DNA of 64,000 nt from JAKFWF01 sp963732635 (lineage in GTDB: Bacteria > Pseudomonadota > Alphaproteobacteria > Rhizobiales > Hyphomicrobiaceae), in the NCBI GenBank assembly GCA_963732635.1, contig CAVTAL010000001.1, forward strand, positions 62,001-126,000. Direction: 5' to 3'. A program made the translations under genes and the position numbers. Position 1 is the stretch's first letter, and each line of letters opens with the position of its first letter. Below, in pieces: positions 25,652-36,073 of this stretch. Below the pieces are notes generated by a model. The model worked only from the letters and a program-made list of their open reading frames with translations. It searched no databases and was not told the origin of the DNA.

Positions 25652-27660
25652 TCACTCAGCCGCCGCGCGGCTCGCCACCGGCGCAGCCTTCGCCTCGTTC
25701 GCCTTGAAATGCAGCGGGCCGCCGCGGAACGGCGCGAAGCCGGTGCCGAAGATGACGCCGGCATCGACCAGATCGGCGGTCTCGCACCACGCCTTCGTCG
25801 AGCGCGCGCTGGCTTCCGCGATCAGCGGCTCGACCAGTTCGCGGCCGAGGCGTCTCGAGCGTCGCCTTGGTCGTGGCGAGTTCTCGCCCTTCACCGGCTT
25901 GCCGTCCTTCCAGACGTAGAAGCCCTCGCCCGACTTCTTGCCGAGCTTGCCGGCGGCCACCAGCTTGTCGAGCGCCGAGCCTTCCGGGTTGTTGCCGAGG
26001 ATCTTGCCGACGTGGGCGCAGACGTCGAGGCCGACGGTGTCGGCGAGTTCGATCGGTCCCATCGGCATGCCGAACGTGCGCGCCGCCTCGTCGATCTTCT
26101 CCTTGCCCTCGCCCTTCTCCATCCGCTTCATCGCCGCCATCATGTAGGGCGCCAGCACGCGGTTGACGAGGAAGCCCGGCACGCTCTTGACGATCAGCGG
26201 GAACTTGTCGATCGCGGTGACGAAGGCCGCGCCCTTGCTTGACTTCCTCGTCGCGGCTGCGTCGCGCCGCGCACGATCTCGACCAGCGGCATCTGCGCCA
26301 CCGGATTGAAGAAGTGGATGCCGATCAGGCGGCCGGGATCGGCCAGCGCCCTCGGCGATGTCCTCGATCATGATCGAGGACGTGTTGGACGCCAGCACCG
26401 CGCCGGGCTTCAGCTTGCCCTCGATGCTCTTGAACAGCTTCTGCTTGACCTCGAGCTTCTCGACGATCGCCTCGATGACGACGTCGGCGCGGCCGATGCC
26501 GTCGCCCGTCGGGATCGGCGATCAGGCGGGCCTTGGCGGCGTCGCGCTGCGGCCTTGGTCTTGAACTTGCGGGCGAGCGTCTTGGCCTGCGCCGCGATGC
26601 CCTTCTTGATCTGCTCCGGCGTTGAGATCCTGCAGCGTCACCTCCATGCCGGAGGCGACGCACCAGCCGGCGATGTCGGCGCCCATGGTGCCGGCGCCGA
26701 TCACGTGCACGCGCATCGGCTTGCAGCCGAGGCCCTTCGGCGCCTGGGCCTTCAGCTGCTCGGACAGGCGGAACACGCGGCGCAGGTTGCGCGAGGTGTC
26801 GCGACACCATCAGCGGCGCGAAGGCGCGCGTCTCGGCCTTCTTCAGCGCCTCGAGGTTGCCGCCGTGCTTCTCGAACAGGTCGATCAGCCGGAACGGCGC
26901 GGGATAGTGATCCTCGCGCACCTTCTCGCGCGTCTGCTGCGCGCATCTTGCTCGGCGAGGAAGCCGCGCGCCGGCCACTTGGCGAGCAGCGCCTTCGCGA
27001 AGCCGGCGCGGCTTCGATTTGCGCTTCTGCAGCACCGCCTTGCGGGCGGCCCAGCGCAGCTGCTGCGGGCTGTCGACCAGCTCGTCGATCAGCCCCATGC
27101 CGCGCGCGGCCGCGGCGCGGATCATCGAGCCGGTCAGCATCGTCTGTCATCGCCGCCATCGGCGCCGGCCTGGCGGATCGAGCGCGCGGTGCCGTTGAAG
27201 CCGGGGAAGATGCCGAGCTTGACTTCCGGGAAGCCGACGCGGGTCGCGTCGTCGCGGGTGGCGATGCGGTAGTGGCAGGCGAGCGCCAGCTCGAGCCCGC
27301 CGCCGAGGCAGACGCCGTGGATCGCCGCCACGACCGGCACCGGCAGGCGCTCGATGCGATCGAGCATGGCGTTCACCGGCGTGATGCCCTCGATCACCTT
27401 GGCCTCGGTGTCGAGCTGCGTCGAACTCGCGGATGTCGGCGCCGACGATGAAGCCCTTCTCCTTGCCGGAGATGAACACGAGGCCGGGATCGTCTTGGCG
27501 GCCGCGCCCTTCTCGACGAACTCGACGATCTGCGCCCAGCTCCTCGAGCGGGCGGCGGCCGAGCGCGTTGGCGCTCTCGCCCTCGCGGTCGAACATCGCC
27601 CAGGCGATGCCTTCCTGATCGACGGAGACTTCCAGTCCTTGAGGTGTGGCAGTCGGTCAT
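25652..27660 (-). pseudogene. fadJ: Fatty-acid oxidation multifunctional protein (enoyl-CoA hydratase / 3-hydroxyacyl-CoA dehydrogenase), multiple frameshifts
   Basis: About 670 codons. N-terminal crotonase part: GLVFISGKEKGFIVGADIREFD and VVAAIHGVCLGGGLELALACHYRI with the oxyanion glycines. Middle NAD domain: VHVIGAGTMGADIAGWCVASGMEVTLQDLN, SSIMIEDIAEALADPGRLIGIHFFNPVAQMPLVEIV. C-terminal part: VNRVLAPYMMAAMKRMEKGE and AFRGGPLHF-like APFRGGPLHFKA. It converts enoyl-CoA to 3-ketoacyl-CoA for the neighbouring thiolase. More than eight indels split it, including an extra T just after ATGACCGAC near the start and a lost G near 25880. ATG 27660 is preceded by GAGG. Confidence 0.92.
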
Positions 27661-27776
27661 CGTTGCCTCGCTGGCCTCCGTTCGAGGCGAGGCAGGTGCC
27701 GCAGTTCCAGGTGGCGCCGCCTGCGACACGTCAGCGGTCAGTGCCGCGTCGTGCGTCGACTCGCGAGAGGCACTGC

Positions 27777-30288
27777 TCATTCCGCCGCCGACTGACGGCC
27801 GGCGCATTGTGCCCGGCTGTCATGTAGTTCGGCCTGCACTTCGGCCGGATCGAAGTGGTCGACGGCGATGACGCGCGCGGTCAGCGCCTCGACCTCGCGC
27901 AGCAGCGTTGCCTTCCCCCTCGGTGATGACGCCCTTGGCCACCGCGTCGCCGATCCAGTCGATGCCGTGATAGCGCGGACGGTGCCGTCGCGGATGGCGC
28001 GCTCGAGCTTCTTCTCGGCCTCCTCGGCCGCGATCACCTTCTCGAGCGTCACCTCGAGCAGGCCGGTCGGATCGTTCGAGATCCTTCGACACGAAGATAT
28101 AGCGGGTCAGGCGGTCGCGCACCTCGCCGGGCTCGATGCGCGAGCCGCACGACCTCGTGGCCGAGGCGATCGGGGGCCGGATGGTAGTGGCTGCCGAGCG
28201 GGAACACGAGCGACGCGCATCAGCATGCGCGCCCGGCGCGACGGGGAAGTTGTCGATGGTGCCGCGCAGCGCCTCCTGGAAGCGGTAGAGGCCGTTCGCG
28301 CCGCGAAGCGCGACGATCTGGCGGTCGGCGGCCGGCTTGCCGTCGTCCTCGTAGCGCTTCAGCACGCAGGAGAGCAGGTAGAGTTCCGACAGCGCGTCGG
28401 CGAGGCGGCCGGTGAGCTTCTGCTTGATCTTGAGGCCGCCGCCGAGCAGCGCCACCGTCAGGTCGGCGACCAGCGCGAAGTTGCGCGCCGAGCGCGACAG
28501 CTGCCGGTACCATTCGGCGGTGCCGTAGGCCTTCTCCGGCACGTGCGCCGAGCAGGCCGCCGGTCAGGTTGTGGAACAGCGCGCCGAACACGTTGGCGAC
28601 AGCGAACGCGATGTGGCCGAGGAACGCGTCCTCGAAGGCTGCCAGGCCGCGCTGCGCGTCCGGGTCCTGCACCGCCTGGATCTCCTTGTAGAGGTAGGGG
28701 TGCGAGCGCAGCGCGCCTTGCGCGAACGTGATCAGCGTGCGCGTCAGGATGTTGGCGCCTTCGACCGTGATGCCGACCGGCACCATCTGGTAGGCCGACT
28801 GCAGGTAGTTCGACGGGCCGTCGCAGATGGCGCGGCCGCCGTGGATGTCCATCGCGTCGTTGACCGAGCGGCGCATGCGCTCGGTCGTCTGGTACTTCAT
28901 CAGCGCCGAGATCACCGACGGCTTCTCGCCGCGCGCCACCATCGCCGCCGTGACGGCGCGGCGCCGCCTCGTTGACGTAGGCGGTCTCGACCATGCGGGC
29001 GAGCGGCTCCTCGATGCCTTCCATGCGCGCGACCGGCAGGCCGAACTGCTTGCGGATGCGGGCGTAGGCGGTGGTGAACGCGCAGCATCGCCTTGGCGCC
29101 GGCGGTCGCCGACGACGGCAGCGAGATGGCGCGGCCGGCGGCGAGGCACTCCATCAGCATGCGCCAGCCGTGGCCGGCCATCTTCTCGCCGCCGATCACC
29201 CAGTCGATCGGGATGAAGACGTCCTTGCCCCAGTTGGGGCCGTTCGGGAACGCGGCGCCGGACGGCAGATGGCGGCGGCCGATGTTGACGCCGGGATGGT
29301 TGGCCGGGATCAGCGCCAGCGTGATGCCGATGTCCTCGCCTTGTGCCGAGCAGCTTGTCGGGATCGAACAGCCGGAAGGCGAGGCCGACCAGCGTCGCCT
29401 TGGGGCCGAGCGTGATGTAGCGCTTGTCCCAGGACAGGCGGATGCCGAGCGTCTTCCTGGCCCTCGTGCATGCCGCTGCGCCACGGTGCCGATGTCGCGC
29501 ATGGTGGCGGCGTCCGAGCCCGAGGTCGGGCCGGTCAGCGAGAAGCAGGGGAACTCTCGCCGCTGGCGAGGCGCGGCAGGTAATAGTGCTTCTGCTCGTC
29601 GGTGCCGTACTTCTCGATCAGTTCGCCGGGTCCGAGCGAGTTCGGCACCATGACGATGGTCACGACGTCGGGCGAGCGCGAGGCGATCTTGCCGAGGATC
29701 AGCGACTGCGCCTGCGCCGAGAAGCCGAGGCCGCCATGCTCCTTCGAGATCAGCATGCCGAGGAAGCCGTGGCTGCTTGACGAAGTCCCAGATCGCGTCG
29801 GGGATCTCCTTGTCGGTGAAGCGGATCTGCCAGTCGTCGATCATGCCGGCAGAGCTCTTCCGTCGGGCCGTCGAGGAAGGCCTTCTCTTCCGGCGTCAGC
29901 ACGATCGGCGGCACGGCGCGCAGCTTCTCCCAGTCGGGCTGGCCGGAGAACAGCTCGGCGTCGAAGCCGATGGTGCCGGCGTCGAGCGCCTGCTGCTCGG
30001 TGTCGGAGACCTTCGGCAGGATCTTCTTGACCATCGCGAAGGCCGGCTCGACCAGCAGCATGCGGCGCAGCGCCGGCATCGCCATCAGCACCGCCAGCAG
30101 CGCCGGGATCCAGCCGAGCAGCGACAGCAGCCCGAGTTCCGGCCCATCGTGCGGCCATCGACCAGGCCGCTTTGCCATAGATAGGTCGCGACGACCGCCG
30201 CCGTCGCCCACAGCCACATCGGCGCATGGCGCATCGCCAGCGCCATCACAGCGGCGAAGCACAACAGCAGGAACAGCAGCCCGGCCAT
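27777..30288 (-). pseudogene. fadE: Acyl-CoA dehydrogenase with C-terminal DUF1974 (FadE type), multiple frameshifts
   Basis: About 835 codons. It opens with two to three membrane helices (MAGLLFLLLCFAAVMALAM, LWATAAVVATYLWQSG), a feature of E. coli-type FadE. The dehydrogenase core follows (HGGLGFSAQAQSLILGKIASRS, PCFSLTGPTSGSDA, LIPANHPGVNIGRRHLPSGAAFPNGP, GGRAICDGPSNYLQSAYQMVPVGITVEGANILTRTLI). The C-terminal DUF1974 region includes LYLLSCVLKRYEDDGKP. It catalyses the first oxidation of beta-oxidation. ATG 30288 has GGAGGA seven nt upstream. Ten or so indels interrupt it. The promoter upstream carries two palindromic operators. Confidence 0.92.
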
Positions 30289-30351
30289 CGAGCGATCCTC
30301 CAGGATGTCGATTAGCCGCGTCAAAAATGGCTGCCCGCAGCCTGACAGATA

Positions 30352-30380
30352 ATCATACATAAGGTTGACGTAAACGTCAA
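30352..30380 (-). promoter_or_regulatory. Near-consensus sigma-70 promoter of the fadE operon
   Basis: On the minus strand TTGACG (30380-30375), a 17-nt spacer and TATGAT (30357-30352) give an almost perfect promoter. The -35 hexamer lies inside the first palindromic operator (30365-30380), so a bound regulator would occlude RNA polymerase. The fadE start codon is about 64 nt downstream of the -10. Confidence 0.75.
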
Positions 30381-30404
30381 ACAACCGGTTGACGTAAACG
30401 TCAG
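30365..30404. promoter_or_regulatory. Two tandem 16-bp palindromic operators upstream of fadE
   Basis: Site 1, TTGACGTAAACGTCAA (30365-30380), is a perfect palindrome. Site 2 (30389-30404) is the same except for its last base. Centres are 24 bp apart, so both face roughly the same side of the helix. The ACGT-WW-ACGT core resembles sites proposed for regulators of fatty-acid and branched-chain amino-acid degradation in proteobacteria, but I cannot name the protein. No regulator gene lies adjacent. Confidence 0.8.
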
Positions 30405-30715
30405 ACATTATCACGCCGGTGGTTCGGCCAACGCGCGAAGTGAAACTACTCGCAATGCTCAAGATTGGCTAGCCGCAAGCCCGGGGTACGCCTGATTGAT
30501 CAACGACATAACTCGCGAGCATTCAGGCAACATTCGCTCGCAGCATTGCAAGCGAAGACAACAAGTATCCAAAAATCAGCGGCTTTAACTATTTGTTAAC
30601 CGAAGCAGTAATGAGTGGAATCGCTGGGCCATCATTGTGCGTCTTATCGTTTCCGATCATTCGCAGCCGCGGTCCAACGGGCAGGCGCGGGAACTTATCT
30701 GAGGCACGGACGACC

Positions 30716-30896
30716 ATGGCGACCATCCATCGAATAGACCCATTCGGCACCGGCGGCACAGCCAATGCCGACCGCCGGTCATCGAGCGCGAAATCATTCT
30801 ATTCCCCGGCGTGCGCTACGAGCGCTGGAGCCGAGACGCAGGTGCCACCGGCCGACGAGCGCCAAGCAGCGCGACCGGCTGGAAATCGCGGAATAG
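30716..30896 (+). pseudogene. Small conserved protein with EREIILFPGVRYERW core, frameshifted
   Basis: Starting at ATG 30716 (GAGG upstream), MATIHRIDPFGTGG is followed in the next frame by PVIEREIILFPGVRYERWSRDAG and then, after another shift, by KQRDRLEIAE and TAG. The reassembled product is about 60 residues. Short proteins with an 'IIxFPGVRxER' core are, to my recollection, common in Bradyrhizobium-like genomes; their function is unknown. It is divergent from fadE and shares its 427-nt control region. The two indels fit the pattern of the surrounding block. Confidence 0.55.
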
Positions 30897-30918
30897 CGCG
30901 CCGCGTCACGCCCCGCCC

Positions 30919-31489
30919 TCAGGCCGCGCGGCAGCACGTCGCTTTGGCCAGCTCGGCGTCGACCTCGGCCTGATAGGCACCCCCTTGTTCGGCGCCCTGA
31001 TCAGGACGATCCCGTCGGCGCTCGACATCGAGACCTGGGCGAAGCCGGCAGCCAGCCGCGCCTCCGGCAGCACGCCGACGAAGCGATCGCCCGGTGGTAA
31101 CACCAGCACCGCAATGTCGGTGCGCCGCTGATCCTGGCCGGTGACAACGTAGACGCTATCACCCAACGCGTTGTGAACCGACAGCGTCCAACCGGCTTCT
31201 GGCAGCGTCGCGCGGACCGCGTAGGCCGATTCTGCGACATTGAACCGGCACGCCGCGTAGCGGATGTCGGGCGCCTGGAACGCCACAACTTGCGCCTTGG
31301 GCGATGGCTGCGGCAACACCCCCATCACATCTGCCGGCAGTGCCGCCGCAAACCGCCTCACCGCTTGCCGAAGCCAGTGCGGCCACGCCAGCGTCACGCA
31401 GATATGCACGATGCCGGCGCCGATCAGCGACAGCAGCAGCGTACGCAACCGAGGCGCGGGAAGCGGCGCGGCGTGTCGAATTCGGCCAT
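30919..31489 (-). pseudogene. Membrane-anchored protein of the DUF1214/DUF1254-associated type, frameshifted
   Basis: About 190 codons from ATG 31489 (MAEFDTPRRFPRL). One N-terminal helix (LLLSLIGAGIVHICVTLAWPHWL) is followed by a soluble domain: RRFAAALPADVMGVLPQPSPKAQVVAFQAPDIRYAACRF, GWTLSVHNALGDSVYVVTGQDQRR and ADGIVLIRAP. In reassembled form it ends YQAEVDAELAKATCCRAA-stop at 30919. Such proteins are encoded directly downstream of DUF1214 proteins; the biochemical role is unknown. At least two indels are evident, near 31445 and 30985. Confidence 0.6.
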
Positions 31490-31501
31490 CGGCCGCTCTC
31501 C

Positions 31502-32178
31502 CTATCGGCACGCGATGCGACGGATCGCCGGCAGACCGCGTGGCCGCCTCGATCTCGGCTGCGGTGCATTGGGCCGGGGTGCCGGGCGCGTCATGACCAG
31601 CACGAGACGCCCGGCGCCGCCGGTCGGCAGCCAATTGCCCGGCCGGGCGTCGCGCGCCAGCGTCACGATATAGCTGCCATCCGTGCCGAGCGCGACCGTC
31701 CCCGAATTGTAGGCGTGGCGGCCGGCAGTTGGCGATCAGCTTGCCCTTCTCGTCGAACACCGCGATGCTCCACCAGTCGCCGGCGAGGCCGTCGCCCTGC
31801 AGGGCGTACTCGCACGATGAATGTAGTCGCTGGCCCTCGTCGTCGGCCGCGCTTCCCAGGTGTGGATGGCGGTGGTACTCAACGGCAGGCTGCCAAGCCG
31901 GCTGAAATGGGCGCGCGTATAAGGATCGGCATCGGGCCGGCCGGCGCTCGACCACAACACCCACTCGCCACTCGTCCGGGTGGTGAGGCTGGAGCCGTTC
32001 TCGACCATCACCCAGCTCGACCAGATGCCGAAACCGAGCGAGATCGCGACGAACACGGCGATGTTGATCAGCGCGTCGAGCGCACCAACGACCGCACACG
32101 TACGCGAACCGTCGCGCGGCCGGGGCCGCGCCCGCTCCATGCCGACGGAGTTTGGCGTCGATCGCTATCGATGGCCAT
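31502..32178 (-). pseudogene. DUF1214 domain membrane protein, frameshifted
   Basis: About 225 codons from ATG 32178. One helix (ALINIAVFVAISLGFGIWSSW) precedes a DUF1214 domain: DPYTRAHFSRLGSLPLSTTA, DGDGLAGDWWSIAVFDEKGKLI, and, when the frame is corrected, the family's typical C-terminus LPAIRRIACR with a TAG at 31502. The mature domain is expected on the periplasmic side. It starts 2 nt after the penicillin-binding-protein stop, so these genes probably form one transcript. Several indels are present. Confidence 0.65.
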
Positions 32179-32179
32179 G

Positions 32180-34368
32180 TCAGGGCTGCCCGCGCGCGAC
32201 GGTCGACAAGCCGATGCCGCCGTTTCGGCGCGACGGTCGGGCGCGGCCGCCGGAACCGCCGGCCCGGGACCGCGGGCTGCGCCGGATCGGTTGCTGGGAC
32301 GCCACCCCGGCCTTACGTAAGCCAACGGCGAGCTTCTTCAAGGCTTCGCGCGTCGGCTCCGGCATGATGCTGGCGTTGCGGCGCGCCCCACCTTCGCCCC
32401 AGCGCTGGCGCTGGCCGGCTCCAAGCGGCGCGTTCGGCCAGCCGCTGCTTTTCCGCCACCTGGGCCGGATGCGGCGTCAGGCCGGGGATCGTCGGAATGT
32501 CCATGCTGGTGTGGGCGACCGACATGAAGTGTCCAGGCCATCGCCGGCAGGCTGCCGCCGGTGATCGTTGTCATATCGGGGTAGTCGTCGTTGCCGAGCC
32601 AGACGCCGGTGACGATGCCGGTGAAGCCCATGAACCAGGCATCGCGATAGCTCGAGCTGGTGCCGGTCTTGCCGGCGGCATGCGTGAAGTCGAGCGCGGC
32701 GCGCTTGCCGGTGCCTTCGGTGACGACGAGTTGCATCATCTGGTTCATCTGCTCGGCAACGCGCGGTCGATGACCTGGCGGCGCCGGCGGCTCGTCCTGC
32801 TCGCGGGCATAGATGACCTCGCCCTTGGAGTTGAAGATCTCGAGGATGGCATAGGGCTTGGCGAGCTTGCCGCCGTTGGCGAAGGTCGCGTAGGCGCCGG
32901 TGTGCTCCAGCGGCGTGATGCCGGTATCGCCGAGCGCCATCGAGCAGGTCTTCTTGACGCCGACGACGCCGAGCCGCTCGGTCATCTCGACGACCTTCTC
33001 GCGGCCGAGCCTTCAGCGACAGATCGACGGCAGTGGTGTTGAGCGACGACTTGAAGGCATCTGCCGATCGAGCACGGAGCGGCCGCGAGCCGCCGCCGCC
33101 GTCGTAGTTCTTCGGCGACCAGTTGCCGCAGGAGCGCGCGCTGTCGCGCACGGTCGATGTTCGAGGTGAAGCCGTTCTCAAGCGCCGCCGCATAAACATA
33201 GAGCTTGAACGAGGAGCCCGGCTGGCGCCGCGCGTGGGTGGCGCGGTTGAACTGGCTTTCGCCGTAGTCGAGGCCGCCGACCAGCGCCCGCACGGCGCCA
33301 TCGGGCTCCATCGAGACGAGCGCGCCGGACCTGCGTTGTGGCCTTGCATGCTGCCGGACGACCGATGTCAGCGCCTGCTCGGCCGCCTGCTGCAGCGCCA
33401 CGTCGATGGTGGTGCGCGCGGTCAGCACGAAGTGGCCCTTGCCCTCGGCGAGGCGCTGGATCTCCTCGAAGGCCCAGTCGAGGAACCAGTCGGGGCTGTC
33501 GGCCGCGCGTCTCGATCACCTTGGCCGGATTGAGGCGGGCGTCCTGCACCTGGCCGGCGTGTAGAAGCCGGCCTCGACCAGGTTCGACAGCACCTCGTTG
33601 GCGCGGGCGCGGGCGGCCGGCAGGTTGACGTGCGGGGCATATTTGGTCGGCGCCTTGAACAGGCCGGCCATGATGGCGGCCTCGGCGATGGTGATCTCGC
33701 GCACCGACTTGCCGAAGTAGAACTGCGCCGCGGCCTCGACGCCGAAGGCGCCGCCGCCCATGTAGGCGCGGTCGAGGTAGAGCTTCAGGATCTCGCGCTT
33801 GGTCAGCCGGCTTTCGAGCCAGAACGACGAGGAACAGCTCCTTGATCTTGCGCTGCAGCGAGCGCTCGGACGACAGGAACAGGTTCTTGGCGAGCTGCTG
33901 CGTCAGCGTCGAGCCGCCCTGCACCGTTTCGCCGGCGTTGAGGTTCTGCGACCAGCGCGCGCAGCGTGCCGAGCAAGTCGATGCCGAAATGCTCGAAGAA
34001 GCGGCGATCCTCGGTCGCCAGCGTGGCCTTGATCAGATGATCGGGGATTTCGTCGAGCGGCACGGCGTCGTTGCAGATTGATGCCGCGCTTGCCGATCTC
34101 GTTGCCGTGGCGTCGAGGAAGGTGACCGAGTACTTGCCGGTGTCCTTCCGCTTGCCTCGTTCGATCTCGAGGAAGGCCGGCAGGGCCAGCATGTAGATGA
34201 CGACGAGGCCACCAGCGCCGAGCGTCAGCGCCTCGGAGGCCCCTCGTTGGCGACGCTCCAGCCCGCTCAGACGGAAGCGCAGCAGAAGCTCGAAATGGCA
34301 TTGCAGTGGTCCTTGATCCGTTCCCAGGCGCCGGCCAGCGACGAATCGATCCACGAATCGAGCCGCAT
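32180..34368 (-). pseudogene. Class A penicillin-binding protein (PBP1A-type), multiple frameshifts
   Basis: About 730 codons. The start is uncertain (ATG 34368, or slightly upstream). A membrane helix (LTLGAGGLVVIYMLALPAF) is followed by the glycosyltransferase domain: LIKATLATEDRRFFEHFGIDLLG, GGSTLTQQLAKNLFLS, REILKLYLDRAYMGGGAFGVEAAAQFYFGK. The transpeptidase domain follows: SMEPDGAVRALVGGLDYGESQFNRAT, QPGSSFKLYVYAAAL (SxxK), SLNT as the SxN-type motif, and KTGTSSSYRDAWFMGF. It polymerises and cross-links peptidoglycan in the periplasm. More than ten indels break it. Its C-terminal tail is basic and low-complexity. Confidence 0.9.
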
Positions 34369-34514
34369 CAGCCGCTCAAGCTGATTGACGCCAGCTCGTC
34401 GAACCAGTCGCTCAACGCTATTCGCCTCTGCGGCGGCGGCCGGTGCGCGATCCGTCGCGCCGGTCAGAATCGCGGAGACTTCGCGCCTGTCATTTACACC
34501 TGACTGAGGCAGCA

Positions 34515-34999
34515 ATGCGAGGGATGCGAGTTTGGCAGAGGCTCCAAAATCGCGATGTTCCGTTCTGGAAGCAGAAGTCGCTCGAGGAGATGACGCGCGA
34601 CGAGTGGGAGAGCCTGTGCGACGGCTGCGGCCGCTGCTGTCTCGTGAAGCTCGAGGACGAGGACACCGGCGAGATGCATCTGACGCGGCTCGCGTGCAGC
34701 CTGCTCGATCTCGGCTCCTGCCGCTGCTCGGACTATCCCGAGCCGCCACGCCAGTGCCCGACTGCATCGCCATCGACCCCGAGAAGGTGCGCTCGCTCGA
34801 CTGGCTGCCGTCGACCTGCGCCTATCGCTGCGTCGACGAGGGCCGCGATCTCGCCTGGTGGCATCCGCTCGTCTCGGGCACGCCGGACACGGTGCACGAG
34901 GCCGGCATCTCGGTGCGCGGCTGGGCCTTGAGCGAAGACCGCGTCAAGCCGGACAATATCCACCGCTACATCATCAAGGATTTCCGCGACAAGGAATGA
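34515..34999 (+). pseudogene. YcgN/YkgJ family cysteine-cluster protein, one frameshift
   Basis: About 160 residues. The cysteine cluster CDGCGRCCLVKLEDED near residue 35 and SCRCSDYPE near 75 are intact in the first frame. After an indel near 34745 the second frame supplies VPDCIAIDPEKVRSLDWLPSTCAYRCVDEGRDLAWWHPLVSG, ending at TGA 34999. The Cys clusters suggest an Fe-S or zinc site in a cytoplasmic protein; function is not established for this family. It is divergent from the penicillin-binding-protein gene. Confidence 0.85.
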
Positions 35000-36073
35000 G
35001 GCTCTACAAGTCGTTTTCGAAGGATGGATTGGTGCGCAGCATGAGCGCGCTAACCCGACAAACTTCACGAGCTGCCAATTGTTGGGTTACGGGCGCAAAG
35101 GGCGCCTAACCCACCTCCGTCACCCCGCATATACATCCGTCTACTGCTGACCGACATCAAGGCGACGTGGCCTAAAAAAGCGTGACGGCGGGGCAGCCAC
35201 CCAGGCGCGGCGGCATTGACCGCATTGGGGTAACAAGAGCAAGAAGATGACCGGCAACATGGAGTTTAGGCAAACCCAAAGCATTCCTCCGGATTACGCC
35301 CGGACGACGGGTCGCACGTCGCTGGTTTGGCGAGCCTCGGCAGCCCGGGGCGCGTCCCCGACTGTACCTGCCGACCTGTAACCGTCTTCCGCCGTCGATG
35401 GTCGCCACCGGTTGGCGTCCCCTCGTGCGCAGTAGTCGAGGGGAAGTATCTCACGGGTGGTGGTGACCGTGGATAACTCGGCGGAAGCGCGAAGTCGTGA
35501 AATAGTGAATTCGTGAGGTCGTAGGTGCGAAAACCGTTTATTGGGCCAACGATGCCTCTTGCGATCGAGCCCGCGGACGATCGCTGCAGAGTGTTTCGTA
35601 TCAGGTGGAGGGTACTGATCTTGGCCACGTCTCGCTCGATCGGGTACGGTGAACGCGATCTGCGAAGCCGGCATGGTACCGGAGGAGCGCCGGTTCAGCG
35701 CCGATGAAAAAAGAATACGATCCCCGGTGGTCCTGCGGTGCCGACCAAAGCGGATGGCAGCCGCAGTGCCGGAAGGCGAAAAAGTCATTCGAGTGCAGGC
35801 TGCAAGGAAGATGCCCCTTCCGATGCCTCCGCAGCCACGAATTGTGATTGTGGCGGCAGCTGCCGATGACGATCAGCCTGGATGGGCCCCCGCCTGCGCG
35901 GGGGTGACGAGTTTGGGGGTGGATGGGCCTCGTCCGGGGCGACGATGCTAGATAGATTATTTCTAGCATCCGATCGAGAGGACGGACTCCGCAGTCGTCT
36001 GGCTCGACTCAAGGCGGCATTTGTTAGCGTGGCCGCGGCGCCGTCCTCCGACCCCGCCTCCAGGAAACCCGTC
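35000..36073. other. Gene-poor stretch of about 1.07 kb
   Basis: I see no convincing coding sequence here; the short open frames on both strands lack family motifs or ribosome-binding sites. The stretch holds short internal duplications (GGGTTA..GGCGC..TAACCC around 35083-35113, an inverted repeat), mixed-GC sequence near 35460-35740, and the palindromic element at 35887-35904. Given the frameshift density around it, a badly broken gene cannot be fully ruled out. Confidence 0.5.
35887..35904. repeat. GC-rich palindromic element
   Basis: CCCCCGC (35887-35893) and GCGGGGG (35898-35904) form a 7-bp stem with a CTGC loop inside ATGGGCCCCCGCCTGCGCGG. This is the core of a very common intergenic palindrome in Bradyrhizobium-like and many other proteobacterial genomes. 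Only one copy was seen in the window. Confidence 0.6.

Noticed and set aside
30365..30404. A repetitive leader peptide (DVYVNRLFDVYVN) upstream of fadE
   Set aside because: The repetition is a by-product of reading the two tandem palindromic operators; there is no ribosome-binding site, and the true fadE start with GGAGGA is downstream.
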